A stretch of DNA of 8,118 nucleotides from CAYLWN01 sp964387625 (GCA_964387625.1 CAYLWN010000038.1:1-8118), one strand, 5' to 3'. Shown: positions 1 to 6,479, counted from the first letter of the stretch. Translations and numbers: made by a program. Notes: a model not told the origin generated them from the sequence alone.

Positions 1-260
1 GTTAAAACATATACACAACGAAAAAAGATTTGCATTGGGCTCCAACCGTCATGTCGTAATCTTTTGGGAAAAATATCTGGAACTTCTATCAACTTAACTC
101 CATCAATAATTGAAGATTTATAGTGTAAATTTATAGTTGGATTTCCCGTCAAAAGTGTTACCTTGTGATTAAGTTTTACCAAATTCTTAGCAAGAGAAAA
201 AGCTCGTATAAAATTACCTCCTTGATCTTTTATTTCATAAGTCAACATCAATATTTTCAT
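1..260 (-). CDS. GT4-type glycosyltransferase, N-terminal fragment
   Basis: The reading frame starts at the ATG at 260-258 and stays open to the left edge, giving 86 residues; the C-terminal part lies outside the window. The protein begins MKILMLTYEI, a beta-strand start typical of GT-B glycosyltransferases, followed by GG at residues 14-15, an RAFSLAKNL helix (19-27), NHKVTLLTG (31-39) and DGVKLIEVPD (53-62). This is the acceptor-side Rossmann layout of family 4 (GT4) enzymes, which move a sugar from an NDP-sugar to a membrane-lipid or glycan acceptor at the inner membrane face. The donor-binding half is not visible, so the sugar cannot be named. It diverges from the GT26 gene at 328 across a 67-bp gap with a strong palindrome. 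The ribosome site is weak (GTAGAG just upstream). The family call is fairly sure; the exact substrate is unknown. Confidence 0.8.
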   Translation of the reverse strand, partial: MKILMLTYEIKDQGGNFIRAFSLAKNLVKLNHKVTLLTGNPTINLHYKSSIIDGVKLIEVPDIFPKRLRHDGWSPMQIFFRCVYVL

Positions 261-272
261 ACTCTACGCTCA

Positions 273-297
273 TAGTTTAACATTTCATGTTAAACTA
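273..297. promoter_or_regulatory. Perfect 11-bp inverted repeat between divergent glycosyltransferase genes
   Basis: TAGTTTAACAT (273-283) is followed by TTC and its exact reverse complement ATGTTAAACTA (287-297). It occupies most of the 67-bp gap between two divergent starts, 12 bp upstream of the GT4 start and 30 bp upstream of the GT26 start. There is no T-tract, and both genes point away from it, so a terminator is unlikely. A dimeric-repressor operator controlling both genes, or a hairpin in one leader, are the simplest readings. No convincing -35/-10 pair was found for either gene. The inverted repeat is seen directly; the regulatory role is inferred. Confidence 0.5.
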
Positions 298-327
298 ACA
301 AAAGATATTAAGTTAATTTATATAAAA

Positions 328-1071
328 ATGCAGATATCAAAAACTCCAATATTAAACGTAAATGTCAGCTGTGTTAATTATCAAAAGACGTTATATCAAA
401 TCAAACGTTGGATTTCGACAAAACAAAAAAAATATATTTGTGTTGCAGCGGTTCATCTGATTATGGAATGCCAAAATAAGCCTCAATTACTATACGGAGT
501 TAATAAAGCAGATTTAGTAGTTACTGATGGTATGCCATTAGTATGGTTAACCAAATTGTATAGATACCAAGATACAGAAAGAGTATATGGACCAAAATTA
601 ATGTTAAAAATTTGTGAATATGCTCAAAATAATAAAATAAAAATATTTTTATTAGGCGGCGCACCTAATCAATCACGGGAGTTATTAGTAAAACTGATTA
701 AGCTGTTTCCAAAATTATTAATAGTTGGTAATCAAGACACGCCAACTAGACCGATTAATAAAAAAAATAATAATCAGATTATTAAACAAATAAATCGGAG
801 TAATGCTCAAATAGTTTTTATTGGTATGGGATGTCCATATCAAGAATTATGGATGATTGAAAACAGAATAAATCTCAAACCAAATATTTTAATTGGCGTT
901 GGAGCTGCTTTTGATTTAATTTCAGGACGTATTAAACAAGCACCTAAATATATGCAACAAATTGGTATGGAGTGGTTATTTAGATTTATTCAAGAACCTA
1001 AAAGATTATGGTATAGATATACGGTCCTAAATGTAAAATTTATTTATCGATTGATAACTATTTATTTTTGA
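328..1071 (+). CDS. TagA/WecG/CpsF-family (GT26) glycosyltransferase
   Basis: This 247-residue protein matches the usual length and motif order of GT26. Family members (TagA, WecG) transfer ManNAc or ManNAcA from UDP-sugar onto undecaprenyl-PP-GlcNAc, the second step in teichoic-acid or common-antigen linkage synthesis at the inner membrane face. Visible motifs are VVTDGMPLVW (64-73) with the family aspartate at D67, ERVYGP (84-89), IFLLGG (106-111), the FIGMGCPYQE segment (164-173) with Q172, GVGAAFDLISG (190-200), and the C-terminal membrane-binding stretch with APKYMQ, GMEWLFRF and EPKRLWYRY (205-231). The ATG at 328 gives the expected N-terminus but lacks a clear Shine-Dalgarno; TATATA lies directly upstream, so a very short leader is possible. 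It overlaps the convergent SGNH gene by 14 bp. The sugar is inferred from the family only. Confidence 0.92.
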   Translation: MQISKTPILNVNVSCVNYQKTLYQIKRWISTKQKKYICVAAVHLIMECQNKPQLLYGVNKADLVVTDGMPLVWLTKLYRYQDTERVYGPKLMLKICEYAQNNKIKIFLLGGAPNQSRELLVKLIKLFPKLLIVGNQDTPTRPINKKNNNQIIKQINRSNAQIVFIGMGCPYQELWMIENRINLKPNILIGVGAAFDLISGRIKQAPKYMQQIGMEWLFRFIQEPKRLWYRYTVLNVKFIYRLITIYF

Positions 1072-2173
1072 TCATATTATTAAAATTTTTAAATAACAAA
1101 TTTCCATAAACATAATTTCCTTGTTTGTTTAAATGCCTGCTTCCGATAGGGTTGGAATCATTTGTTTGATTAAATAATTCACTGTTATCAGGTAACGGTT
1201 CAAAATCAGATTGTAGTCCTAATACATTATTTGATTTATAAATTTCCATTGATAAAAACATTGAGTTTGATTGAAGAAGTTGCCTTAACAAATTTTGATT
1301 ATCACTTATCCAGGAACTGCATATAAGTTGAGTATTTTCTAAGCATTCTAAAGGGGCAAGAGTAGAATAAAAAGAAAAATTATATATCTTAGAAAGATTT
1401 AACATTTCTTTAAGCTCTAAAGGAATTTTTTCAGAATTATATTCTTTTCTCTTAGTAAGATCATTTGGTGGGACAGTCCAGTTATGGAAAGGATCCTTAC
1501 TTATACCTGTATACATTAAATATTTTCCTAAAGATGTATATTTTAGTACAGGAATTTTTTGATTTAAAGTCCCTGCAATATATTCAAAATTGTTTTTTAT
1601 TGATCTGCGGATTAATTTATGATCAGATACATCAAAGAGAGCTTGTTGAATGTTATCAAAAATATCATTATTAAAAAATTGCCAAATAACGATATTTGGT
1701 TTTAATTTAGTTACAATATCTTGAAAAACCGCAAGTTGCTGATCTGTACCGGATCCAGGCGATGCCAACCTGTACTGGACTACACAAATATTTAATGATT
1801 TTGCTAGTTTGTTTGAAAATATAGATGGAAATGATTCACCGTAATTAGTCCAAGGAGCCATAGTGAAGGAATCACCAAGAAATAAAATTTTTATATTATT
1901 GTGGCATGACTGAAAATTATCAGTTGGAAAAAATTCAACTGGATAAGGTAAATACTTTTCTTCTTCAAATTTACATAATTTAGGATATTTTGAACAATAA
2001 GATTTTTCCCAGTAAAGATAATGGCTTGAAAAGTTTATATTATCTAATACTTCCATATTTGGATAAAAATTAATATTGGGAATCTTTTGTTTTAAATATA
2101 AATTAATAAAGAAAAATGAAAAAACAAGTGAAACTATAACCATTGCTAGTCTTAGCATTATGACCTTTTTCAT
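1058..2173 (-). CDS. Membrane-anchored SGNH/GDSL hydrolase-like protein
   Basis: The 371-residue protein has one N-terminal hydrophobic segment (about 7-27) after a short basic start, so most of it should lie outside the membrane. ILFLGDSFTMAP (96-107) is SGNH block I, with S102 the likely nucleophile; SPGSGTDQQL (138-147) could supply the block II glycine; FFNNDIF (166-172) fits block III; and RHLNKQGNYVYGNLLF (346-361) fits block V with H347. The aspartate usually two or three residues before that histidine is absent (G344, S345). SGNH proteins in polysaccharide loci often add or remove acyl groups on glycans, a role inferred here from position. The gene begins 6 bp after the ligase stop, so co-transcription is likely. 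The ATG at 2173 has no ribosome site; the ATG at 2158 (M6) has AAAAAGG five bases upstream and is a real alternative start. Confidence 0.75.
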   Translation of the reverse strand: MKKVIMLRLAMVIVSLVFSFFFINLYLKQKIPNINFYPNMEVLDNINFSSHYLYWEKSYCSKYPKLCKFEEEKYLPYPVEFFPTDNFQSCHNNIKILFLGDSFTMAPWTNYGESFPSIFSNKLAKSLNICVVQYRLASPGSGTDQQLAVFQDIVTKLKPNIVIWQFFNNDIFDNIQQALFDVSDHKLIRRSIKNNFEYIAGTLNQKIPVLKYTSLGKYLMYTGISKDPFHNWTVPPNDLTKRKEYNSEKIPLELKEMLNLSKIYNFSFYSTLAPLECLENTQLICSSWISDNQNLLRQLLQSNSMFLSMEIYKSNNVLGLQSDFEPLPDNSELFNQTNDSNPIGSRHLNKQGNYVYGNLLFKNFNNMIKNK

Positions 2174-2179
2174 AGTAAT

Positions 2180-4363
2180 TTATAAATGAAAATTATTGAT
2201 ATTAACTAGATAAGAACCGGGTGATGATAATTGATTTAAATCTTGATCATTATAGTTTAAAATTTGTTGACAATGATTTTTAGCTGAATTATCCAGTAAA
2301 CAATTTTTAAGAATATATTTAGCTTCTAAAATTTGATTTAATTTCCATTTATACAAAGATGCTAGTTCTATATGATAAAAACTTAAATTTGGTCTTAAAT
2401 CTCGAGCTAATATCCATAGTTGTTCTGATAATTTAGTGTTTGAAATAATAAAATTTAATCCCACATTATAAAACATTTTTGATAAATAACTAGCATAAGA
2501 TACATCTAAACTATTTTTTGAAAGATAATCAAAAAGTGGTTGACTGATAATATTTATTGGTAATTTTTTTAAATTATTTTGAATTTGAATATATTTTGTT
2601 TCATGAAAATAAGATAAATTCATTTGGATAAATGCTTGAGTAAGTTTTTCTGGATTATTTTGTTTAAGTAAAATGTTTAGATACTCATCATAATGATTTA
2701 AATTTTTGGGGTCATATAAAACCGCTTGTACGTACAAATCCTGATAAGGATATGTTTGATTGATTTGCGTATTTGCAAGTTGAGATAAAATATTGGGATT
2801 TTGTCGGTGAAAAATATTGATTAATTGCAATTCTAAAGGTGTTAAAGCAATATTATTAGCTGATTTATAAACAATCAAATTCTGCGTTGTTTTTATGTTA
2901 AACGGAGTTAAATAAAACGCTATTTGTTGATTATTTAGAGCTGACGTGACAATACTTAAAATTGATAAAGAATAAAAGATCAGTAGTAAGATAAGCAATA
3001 AGTTTGTGGATTGATTTTGTAATAATTTATACTTGCTACAGAAAAAATATTGCCTGATCCGCCAACTGGCGGAGAAGGCAATTATTGGCGTAACTCTTCG
3101 ACTTTTCCGATTACGATCGGAATCGCTCAGAGAATATTGTATATCAGAATTCTGATATATTTCATTTGAATTAATCAATAAAACAGCGCATCCGCTCCAA
3201 AAAAGCATCTCAATAACCAAAAAACTTAAATTATAATCAAACCAGCTGTTTATAAAAACTAAAACTAGACCTAATCCTAAAGAAACATAATTAATATCCG
3301 AATTCCGATTAATTTTAATAATTTTGCTTTTGTAAAAAACATAAATTAACAATATTAAATAAATAATTATTCCAATTGTGCCGGTTTCTGACAATATTTC
3401 CAAAGGCCGGCTATGCGAATAGAACGAACTGGAATTAGGATTTTTTTGAAATCTTAAAGACAATAGTGAAAAAGTTCCCGGTCCATATCCCACGATAGGA
3501 GAAGTTTTGTATGCATCGAGTGCCTGAATCCAATAATGCGTACGCTGATTTATAGAAAAAGATTTAACTATTTGACTGGTTAACCAATTGGAGTTGCTCA
3601 ATAAAGACCGGATTTGAGTTTTGTTGAAATTTATTGCAGTAAACCAAATAACAACGAAAATACTTAATAAAATTGTTAGGCTGGTTAGAATAATTTTTAT
3701 CTGTTTATTTTTATAAATATTTTTATTTAATAAAACATAAATAAAAAATAATCCGGTTATTGTTATCACTATTCTACTGAAGGAGAAAATGATAGCTAGA
3801 GTCAAAATTAAAAGTATTAAAAAACGCGAAATTTTATAATGATTAGCTAATTTTAAAACTATGAAGGGCAAAATAAATAATAATAGACTTGATAGAAAAT
3901 TATGTCCGAAATTTGCATATACCAAATTAATTACAGGTAATGGAATTTTTAAATTGGGAAACAGCAAAAAACACACACTTAATCCCACTGCAAAGACACA
4001 CATATAAAATAAATATTTAATAAATCTGTTTAATTCCTGCGGGTGACTGAATTCATAGAAGTTTTTAAATGTCAGAAAAATTAAATTTAATCTTATAAAA
4101 GCAGTTATTGAATATCCCGCATCAATGGAAAAAGGAATTAAAAACAAATTATAAACAATCAGACAACTCCAGATAAAAAATAATTTATTGGGAATTTGCC
4201 GTTGTTTTTGACAGTATTGGTTAAGTCCAATTGTCCAGGTAAATATAAATAAAGTACTTATTATATTTATCAAAGGCTGCTGACCGTCTCCAAAAAATAA
4301 AGATAAACCTAAAAATATAAAAAACCACAGACTTAATTTCTCAAATATTTTTTTTAGATTCAT
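2180..4363 (-). CDS. O-antigen ligase / Wzy-like polymerase with C-terminal extension
   Basis: The 727-residue polytopic membrane protein has about eleven or twelve hydrophobic segments up to residue 400 and another at about 453-475. The Wzy_C/WaaL signature is present: NFGHNF (151-156), FSFSRIVI with R197, the large external-loop stretch RTHYWIQALDAYKTSP (274-289) and GYGPGTFSLL (292-301), then SHSRPLEILSETGTIG (316-331) with H317. Such enzymes use undecaprenyl-PP-linked glycan as donor and transfer it to another chain (polymerase), a lipid (ligase) or a protein (O-oligosaccharyltransferase); sequence alone does not separate these. Residues about 500-700 are soluble and helical, TPR-like in places (SEQLWILARDLRPN...ELASLYKWK), a common extension in this family. 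Residues about 402-438 come from GC-rich palindromic DNA and look inserted. It is followed after 6 bp by the SGNH gene. Confidence 0.85.
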   Translation of the reverse strand: MNLKKIFEKLSLWFFIFLGLSLFFGDGQQPLINIISTLFIFTWTIGLNQYCQKQRQIPNKLFFIWSCLIVYNLFLIPFSIDAGYSITAFIRLNLIFLTFKNFYEFSHPQELNRFIKYLFYMCVFAVGLSVCFLLFPNLKIPLPVINLVYANFGHNFLSSLLLFILPFIVLKLANHYKISRFLILLILTLAIIFSFSRIVITITGLFFIYVLLNKNIYKNKQIKIILTSLTILLSIFVVIWFTAINFNKTQIRSLLSNSNWLTSQIVKSFSINQRTHYWIQALDAYKTSPIVGYGPGTFSLLSLRFQKNPNSSSFYSHSRPLEILSETGTIGIIIYLILLIYVFYKSKIIKINRNSDINYVSLGLGLVLVFINSWFDYNLSFLVIEMLFWSGCAVLLINSNEIYQNSDIQYSLSDSDRNRKSRRVTPIIAFSASWRIRQYFFCSKYKLLQNQSTNLLLILLLIFYSLSILSIVTSALNNQQIAFYLTPFNIKTTQNLIVYKSANNIALTPLELQLINIFHRQNPNILSQLANTQINQTYPYQDLYVQAVLYDPKNLNHYDEYLNILLKQNNPEKLTQAFIQMNLSYFHETKYIQIQNNLKKLPINIISQPLFDYLSKNSLDVSYASYLSKMFYNVGLNFIISNTKLSEQLWILARDLRPNLSFYHIELASLYKWKLNQILEAKYILKNCLLDNSAKNHCQQILNYNDQDLNQLSSPGSYLVNINNFHL
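3051..3080. repeat. GC-rich palindrome inside the ligase gene
   Basis: TGCCT, GA, TCCGCCA, AC, TGGCGGA, GA, AGGCA reads as a 30-bp near-perfect palindrome with one internal 2x2 mismatch and a two-base centre. It is far richer in GC than the AT-rich gene around it. It is read in frame and encodes ligase residues about 428-438 (AFSASWRIRQ), between two membrane segments where an insertion should be tolerated. Short palindromes with a CCGCC/GGCGG core are, from recollection, frequent in CPR genomes; no database comparison was made. Confidence 0.7.
3105..3122. repeat. Perfect 7-bp stem hairpin inside the ligase gene
   Basis: TTCCGAT (3105-3111), loop TACG, then ATCGGAA (3116-3122). It lies 25 bp from the GC-rich palindrome and 18 bp from the EcoRI-centred palindrome, in the same hydrophilic loop (residues about 414-420, rich in Arg, Ser and Asp). 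The clustering suggests one composite inserted element. Confidence 0.6.
3140..3159. repeat. Perfect 20-bp palindrome inside the ligase gene
   Basis: TATATCAGAATTCTGATATA is fully self-complementary around GAATTC, with no loop bases. It encodes residues about 402-408 (IYQNSDI), just after the membrane segment ending near residue 397. It marks one edge of the palindrome cluster running to 3051. As an uninterrupted palindrome it resembles a dimer-binding site or an element end more than a terminator. Confidence 0.6.
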
Positions 4364-4371
4364 ATGTTGAC

Positions 4372-4492
4372 GTCATCCTGAATGTTAATGAAGGATCTCG
4401 TTTATAAATTAACTAGATGCCGAAATAAATTCGGCATGACATAATAATATCAATTGATTTATTAGATCCTTCGGCTGATGCCTCAGGATGAC
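4372..4492. repeat. Nested palindromic element (MITE-like) between glmS and the ligase gene
   Basis: Outer arms GTCATCCTGA (4372-4381) and TCAGGATGAC (4483-4492) are perfect inverse complements. Inside them GAAGGATCT (4390-4398) pairs with AGATCCTTC (4464-4472). In the middle ATGCCGAA (4417-4424), loop ATAAA, TTCGGCAT (4430-4437) forms a separate hairpin. The 121-bp unit fills most of the 153-bp gap between glmS and the ligase gene, has no coding capacity, and ends 8 bp upstream of the ligase start. GTCATCCTGA...GGATCT and GTCATGCCGAA-type palindromes are, from recollection, common dispersed repeats in bacterial genomes. On the minus strand no T-run follows the hairpins, so it is not a clear terminator for glmS. 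Confidence 0.75.
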
Positions 4493-4516
4493 AATTTTTT
4501 TAAATTAAATAAAATG

Positions 4517-6418
4517 TCATTTTACAGTCACACTTTTAGCTAGATTTCTAGGCATATCAGGATCAAGATTTAATTTAAGTGTTAAATAATAAGCTAAAAG
4601 CTGAGCAAAAACTACATTTGGGATGATAGTTGCTTCTTTTGCATCATCTATTTCTATAAAATAATCAAAAATTTCATGAGTTTTGAAAGACACGCCGATA
4701 ACATAAGCACCCCTGGCTTTCATTTCCATGGCACCTGACAAACAAGCGCCATATGTTTCATCATTGGGTAAAATTGCGATAATTGGAGTATTTTTTTCTA
4801 CCAAGGCCAATGTTCCGTGTTTTAGTTCTCCTGCAGCCATACCTTCGGCATGGAGATAAGAAATTTCTTTGATTTTCAAAGCAGTTTCTAGGGCTATTGG
4901 GTAAGATAATCCTCTACCGATGACAAAAATATGTTTTTGATGTGCAATTTTTTTAGCTAGTTTTTGAATATGCAGAATATTTGTGGGATTAAGCAATTTT
5001 TCAACTGCAGTAACTGCCTGAGTAATAATTTGTTTTCCTTGTTTTAAATTATGATTTAAAACAAAGGCAGTTAATAATAAATAGGCAAGTTTGGTTGTAA
5101 AAGCTTTGGTAGTTGCCACGCTTTTTTCAGTTCCGGCATTAAGTAATACAGAGAAATCAGAAGTGCGAAAAAGCGTAGATCCGTAAGTATTAACAATAGA
5201 TGCAATTTTTGCATGTTTCATCCGGGCTTTATGTATTGAATCTAAAATATCCATGGTTTCGCCTGATTGTGATAAGGCAATCACTAAACTTTTGTTAGTT
5301 AAAAAATCTAACTGGAATCCAAATTCGCTGCCGATACTTGCATTGATATGAGTTTTAGCAATTCTGGAAAACAGATAACTGCCTGCAAGACAAGCATAAT
5401 AAGCAGTTCCGCAGCCAACTAAATAAGTACCATATGCAGAAGTTATCAAACTGGCTAATTTTTTAATATTATCTTCGTCTTTTAAAATATTAGTCAAAAT
5501 TTGCGGTTGTTCATAAATTTCTTTAAGCATGTAATGCTGGTAGTTTCCCTTATCAGAGATGGTTATTTGTTGGTCAATACGCGTAAATTTATAAGATTTT
5601 ATTTTATTGGTCTTGATATCTTTAATAATAATTTCTTGTTGACTAATTTGAGCAAATTCATTATTCTGCATAAAATAAACATTTCGGGTGTAAGGTAATA
5701 AACTTTGGGTGTCAGAAGCTAAATAATTTTCCTGTGTTCCCTGCCCTATAACTAAGGGTGATCCGGTTTTGATAGCGATTAAAGACGGATATAAAGAAGA
5801 TAAAACAATTAAGGCATTAGATCCTTCAAACTTTAAAAATGCCTGTCTAACAGCAGTAATAAAATCATATTTTTTTAAATTCTCTTCAATTGTATGAGCT
5901 GCTACTTCACTATCAGTTTCTGACACAAACTTATGTCCTGATTTTATCAGAGTTTTTTTAAGTTCTGCATAATTTTCTATAATTCCGTTATGGATGATGG
6001 CAATTTTACCTGTACAGTCTATGTGCGGATGTGCGTTAATTTGAGTTATTCCGCCATGAGTTGCCCAGCGGGTATGACCTATTGCTATGTTTGAGGAGGG
6101 TAGATTTATATTTAATGTTTGAGGAAGTTTACCAACTTGTTTCTCTACATAAATTTTAGAGTTATGATTTAAGAGTGATGAGTTATGAGTAATATTAAAT
6201 GAATTATTAGAATTTTTAATTTTGCATTGAAATTTTTCATTTCCCGCCTGCAGTTGCCTGATGCAACAGCATCTGGCGGGCAGGTGATTTTTAAGCTTTA
6301 AATTTTGTGTTGCTATTCCCCAACTATCATAACCCCGATATTCCAAGGATTTCAAACCCGAAATGACAATTTGTATTGCATGATCATTTTTTCCAATATA
6401 ACCAAATATTCCACACAT
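4517..6418 (-). CDS. glmS: Glutamine--fructose-6-phosphate aminotransferase (isomerizing), with internal insertion
   Basis: GlmS converts fructose-6-phosphate and glutamine to glucosamine-6-phosphate, the entry to UDP-GlcNAc for peptidoglycan and surface glycans, in the cytosol. C2 becomes the N-terminal nucleophile after Met removal. Glutaminase motifs are LEYRGYDSWG (25-34), HTRWATHG (115-122), HNGIIEN (143-149) and ETDSE (167-171). The two SIS domains show GCGTAY (335-340), SQSGETMD (383-390), TEKSVATTKAF (430-440), GRGLSYPIALETALKIKE (501-518) and GELKHG (530-535), ending in DMPRNLAKSVTVK with the conserved lysine K628. At 633 residues it exceeds E. coli GlmS (609). The excess lies at residues about 40-87, between the YDS motif and VGKL, and includes an in-frame palindrome. 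All catalytic motifs remain. No glmS ribozyme leader is visible: the upstream 82 bp belong to the transposon end and its promoter. It probably leads the ligase-SGNH group. Confidence 0.97.
   Translation of the reverse strand: MCGIFGYIGKNDHAIQIVISGLKSLEYRGYDSWGIATQNLKLKNHLPARCCCIRQLQAGNEKFQCKIKNSNNSFNITHNSSLLNHNSKIYVEKQVGKLPQTLNINLPSSNIAIGHTRWATHGGITQINAHPHIDCTGKIAIIHNGIIENYAELKKTLIKSGHKFVSETDSEVAAHTIEENLKKYDFITAVRQAFLKFEGSNALIVLSSLYPSLIAIKTGSPLVIGQGTQENYLASDTQSLLPYTRNVYFMQNNEFAQISQQEIIIKDIKTNKIKSYKFTRIDQQITISDKGNYQHYMLKEIYEQPQILTNILKDEDNIKKLASLITSAYGTYLVGCGTAYYACLAGSYLFSRIAKTHINASIGSEFGFQLDFLTNKSLVIALSQSGETMDILDSIHKARMKHAKIASIVNTYGSTLFRTSDFSVLLNAGTEKSVATTKAFTTKLAYLLLTAFVLNHNLKQGKQIITQAVTAVEKLLNPTNILHIQKLAKKIAHQKHIFVIGRGLSYPIALETALKIKEISYLHAEGMAAGELKHGTLALVEKNTPIIAILPNDETYGACLSGAMEMKARGAYVIGVSFKTHEIFDYFIEIDDAKEATIIPNVVFAQLLAYYLTLKLNLDPDMPRNLAKSVTVK
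6159..6188. repeat. Direct repeats of GAGTTATGA within the glmS insertion
   Basis: GAGTTATGA occurs at 6159-6167 and again at 6180-6188, with the related AGAGTGATGA at 6172-6181 between them. The exact copies are 21 bp apart, so the frame is kept and both encode HNS (GlmS residues 78-80 and 85-87). The stretch falls in the Asn/Ser-rich part of GlmS that lacks a counterpart in E. coli GlmS, so it probably belongs to inserted DNA. Confidence 0.5.
6243..6284. repeat. GC-rich compound palindrome in frame inside glmS
   Basis: GCCTGATGC (6256-6264), loop AACA, GCATCTGGC (6269-6277) forms a hairpin with a single T-T mismatch. CCCGCC (6243-6248) can also pair with GGCGGG (6275-6280), and CCTGC (6247-6251) with GCAGG (6280-6284), so alternative folds compete. 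It encodes GlmS residues 45-59 (HLPARCCCIRQLQAG), including three adjacent cysteines. Base composition jumps sharply against the AT-rich surroundings. It looks like a small palindromic element inserted in frame, similar in concept to Rickettsia palindromic elements. Confidence 0.75.
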
Positions 6419-6430
6419 ATTTCACTTTCA

Positions 6431-6464
6431 CACCCCCCGGGTGATATAGCTTGACACCTCCCGA
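6431..6464. repeat. Left REP-like terminal repeat of the RAYT unit
   Basis: CACCC (6431-6435), loop CCC, GGGTG (6439-6443) makes a small GC hairpin, followed by TAGCTTGACACCTCCCGA (6447-6464). The second part is repeated inverted at 7205-7222 with one mismatch. It starts 12 bp upstream of the glmS start codon, so the glmS leader is made of, or touches, this repeat. Its TTGACA doubles as the -35 box for the transposase. Confidence 0.75.
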
Positions 6465-6479
6465 ATAACATAGTTTAAT
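6451..6479 (+). promoter_or_regulatory. Sigma-70-like promoter for the RAYT gene, -35 inside the REP
   Basis: A perfect -35 hexamer TTGACA (6451-6456) is followed after exactly 17 bp by TTTAAT (6474-6479), five of six matches to TATAAT. Transcription would begin near 6486, leaving a leader of about 15 bases before the ATG at 6501. The -35 lies within the left terminal repeat, and the -10 lies in a 7-bp stem inverted repeat (6471-6490). The same position in the inverted right copy reads TTCACA, so only the left copy has the consensus. Confidence 0.65.

Noticed and set aside
1072..1100. Bidirectional terminator between the convergent genes
   Set aside because: Only A/T stretches are present, without a stable GC stem.
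1465..1674. 69-codon plus-strand open frame
   Set aside because: It lies antisense inside the SGNH gene, has no ribosome site and shows no recognisable protein features.
3051..3159. CRISPR array suggested by clustered short repeats
   Set aside because: The palindromes differ from one another and there are no regularly spaced identical repeats with spacers.
4483..4500. Terminator formed by the element arm followed by T residues
   Set aside because: The T-run is on the plus strand, where no gene ends; on the minus strand, where glmS ends, the element has no following T-run.
5501..5698. 65-codon plus-strand open frame
   Set aside because: It is antisense to the well-conserved glmS coding sequence and is explained as a chance frame in AT-rich DNA.
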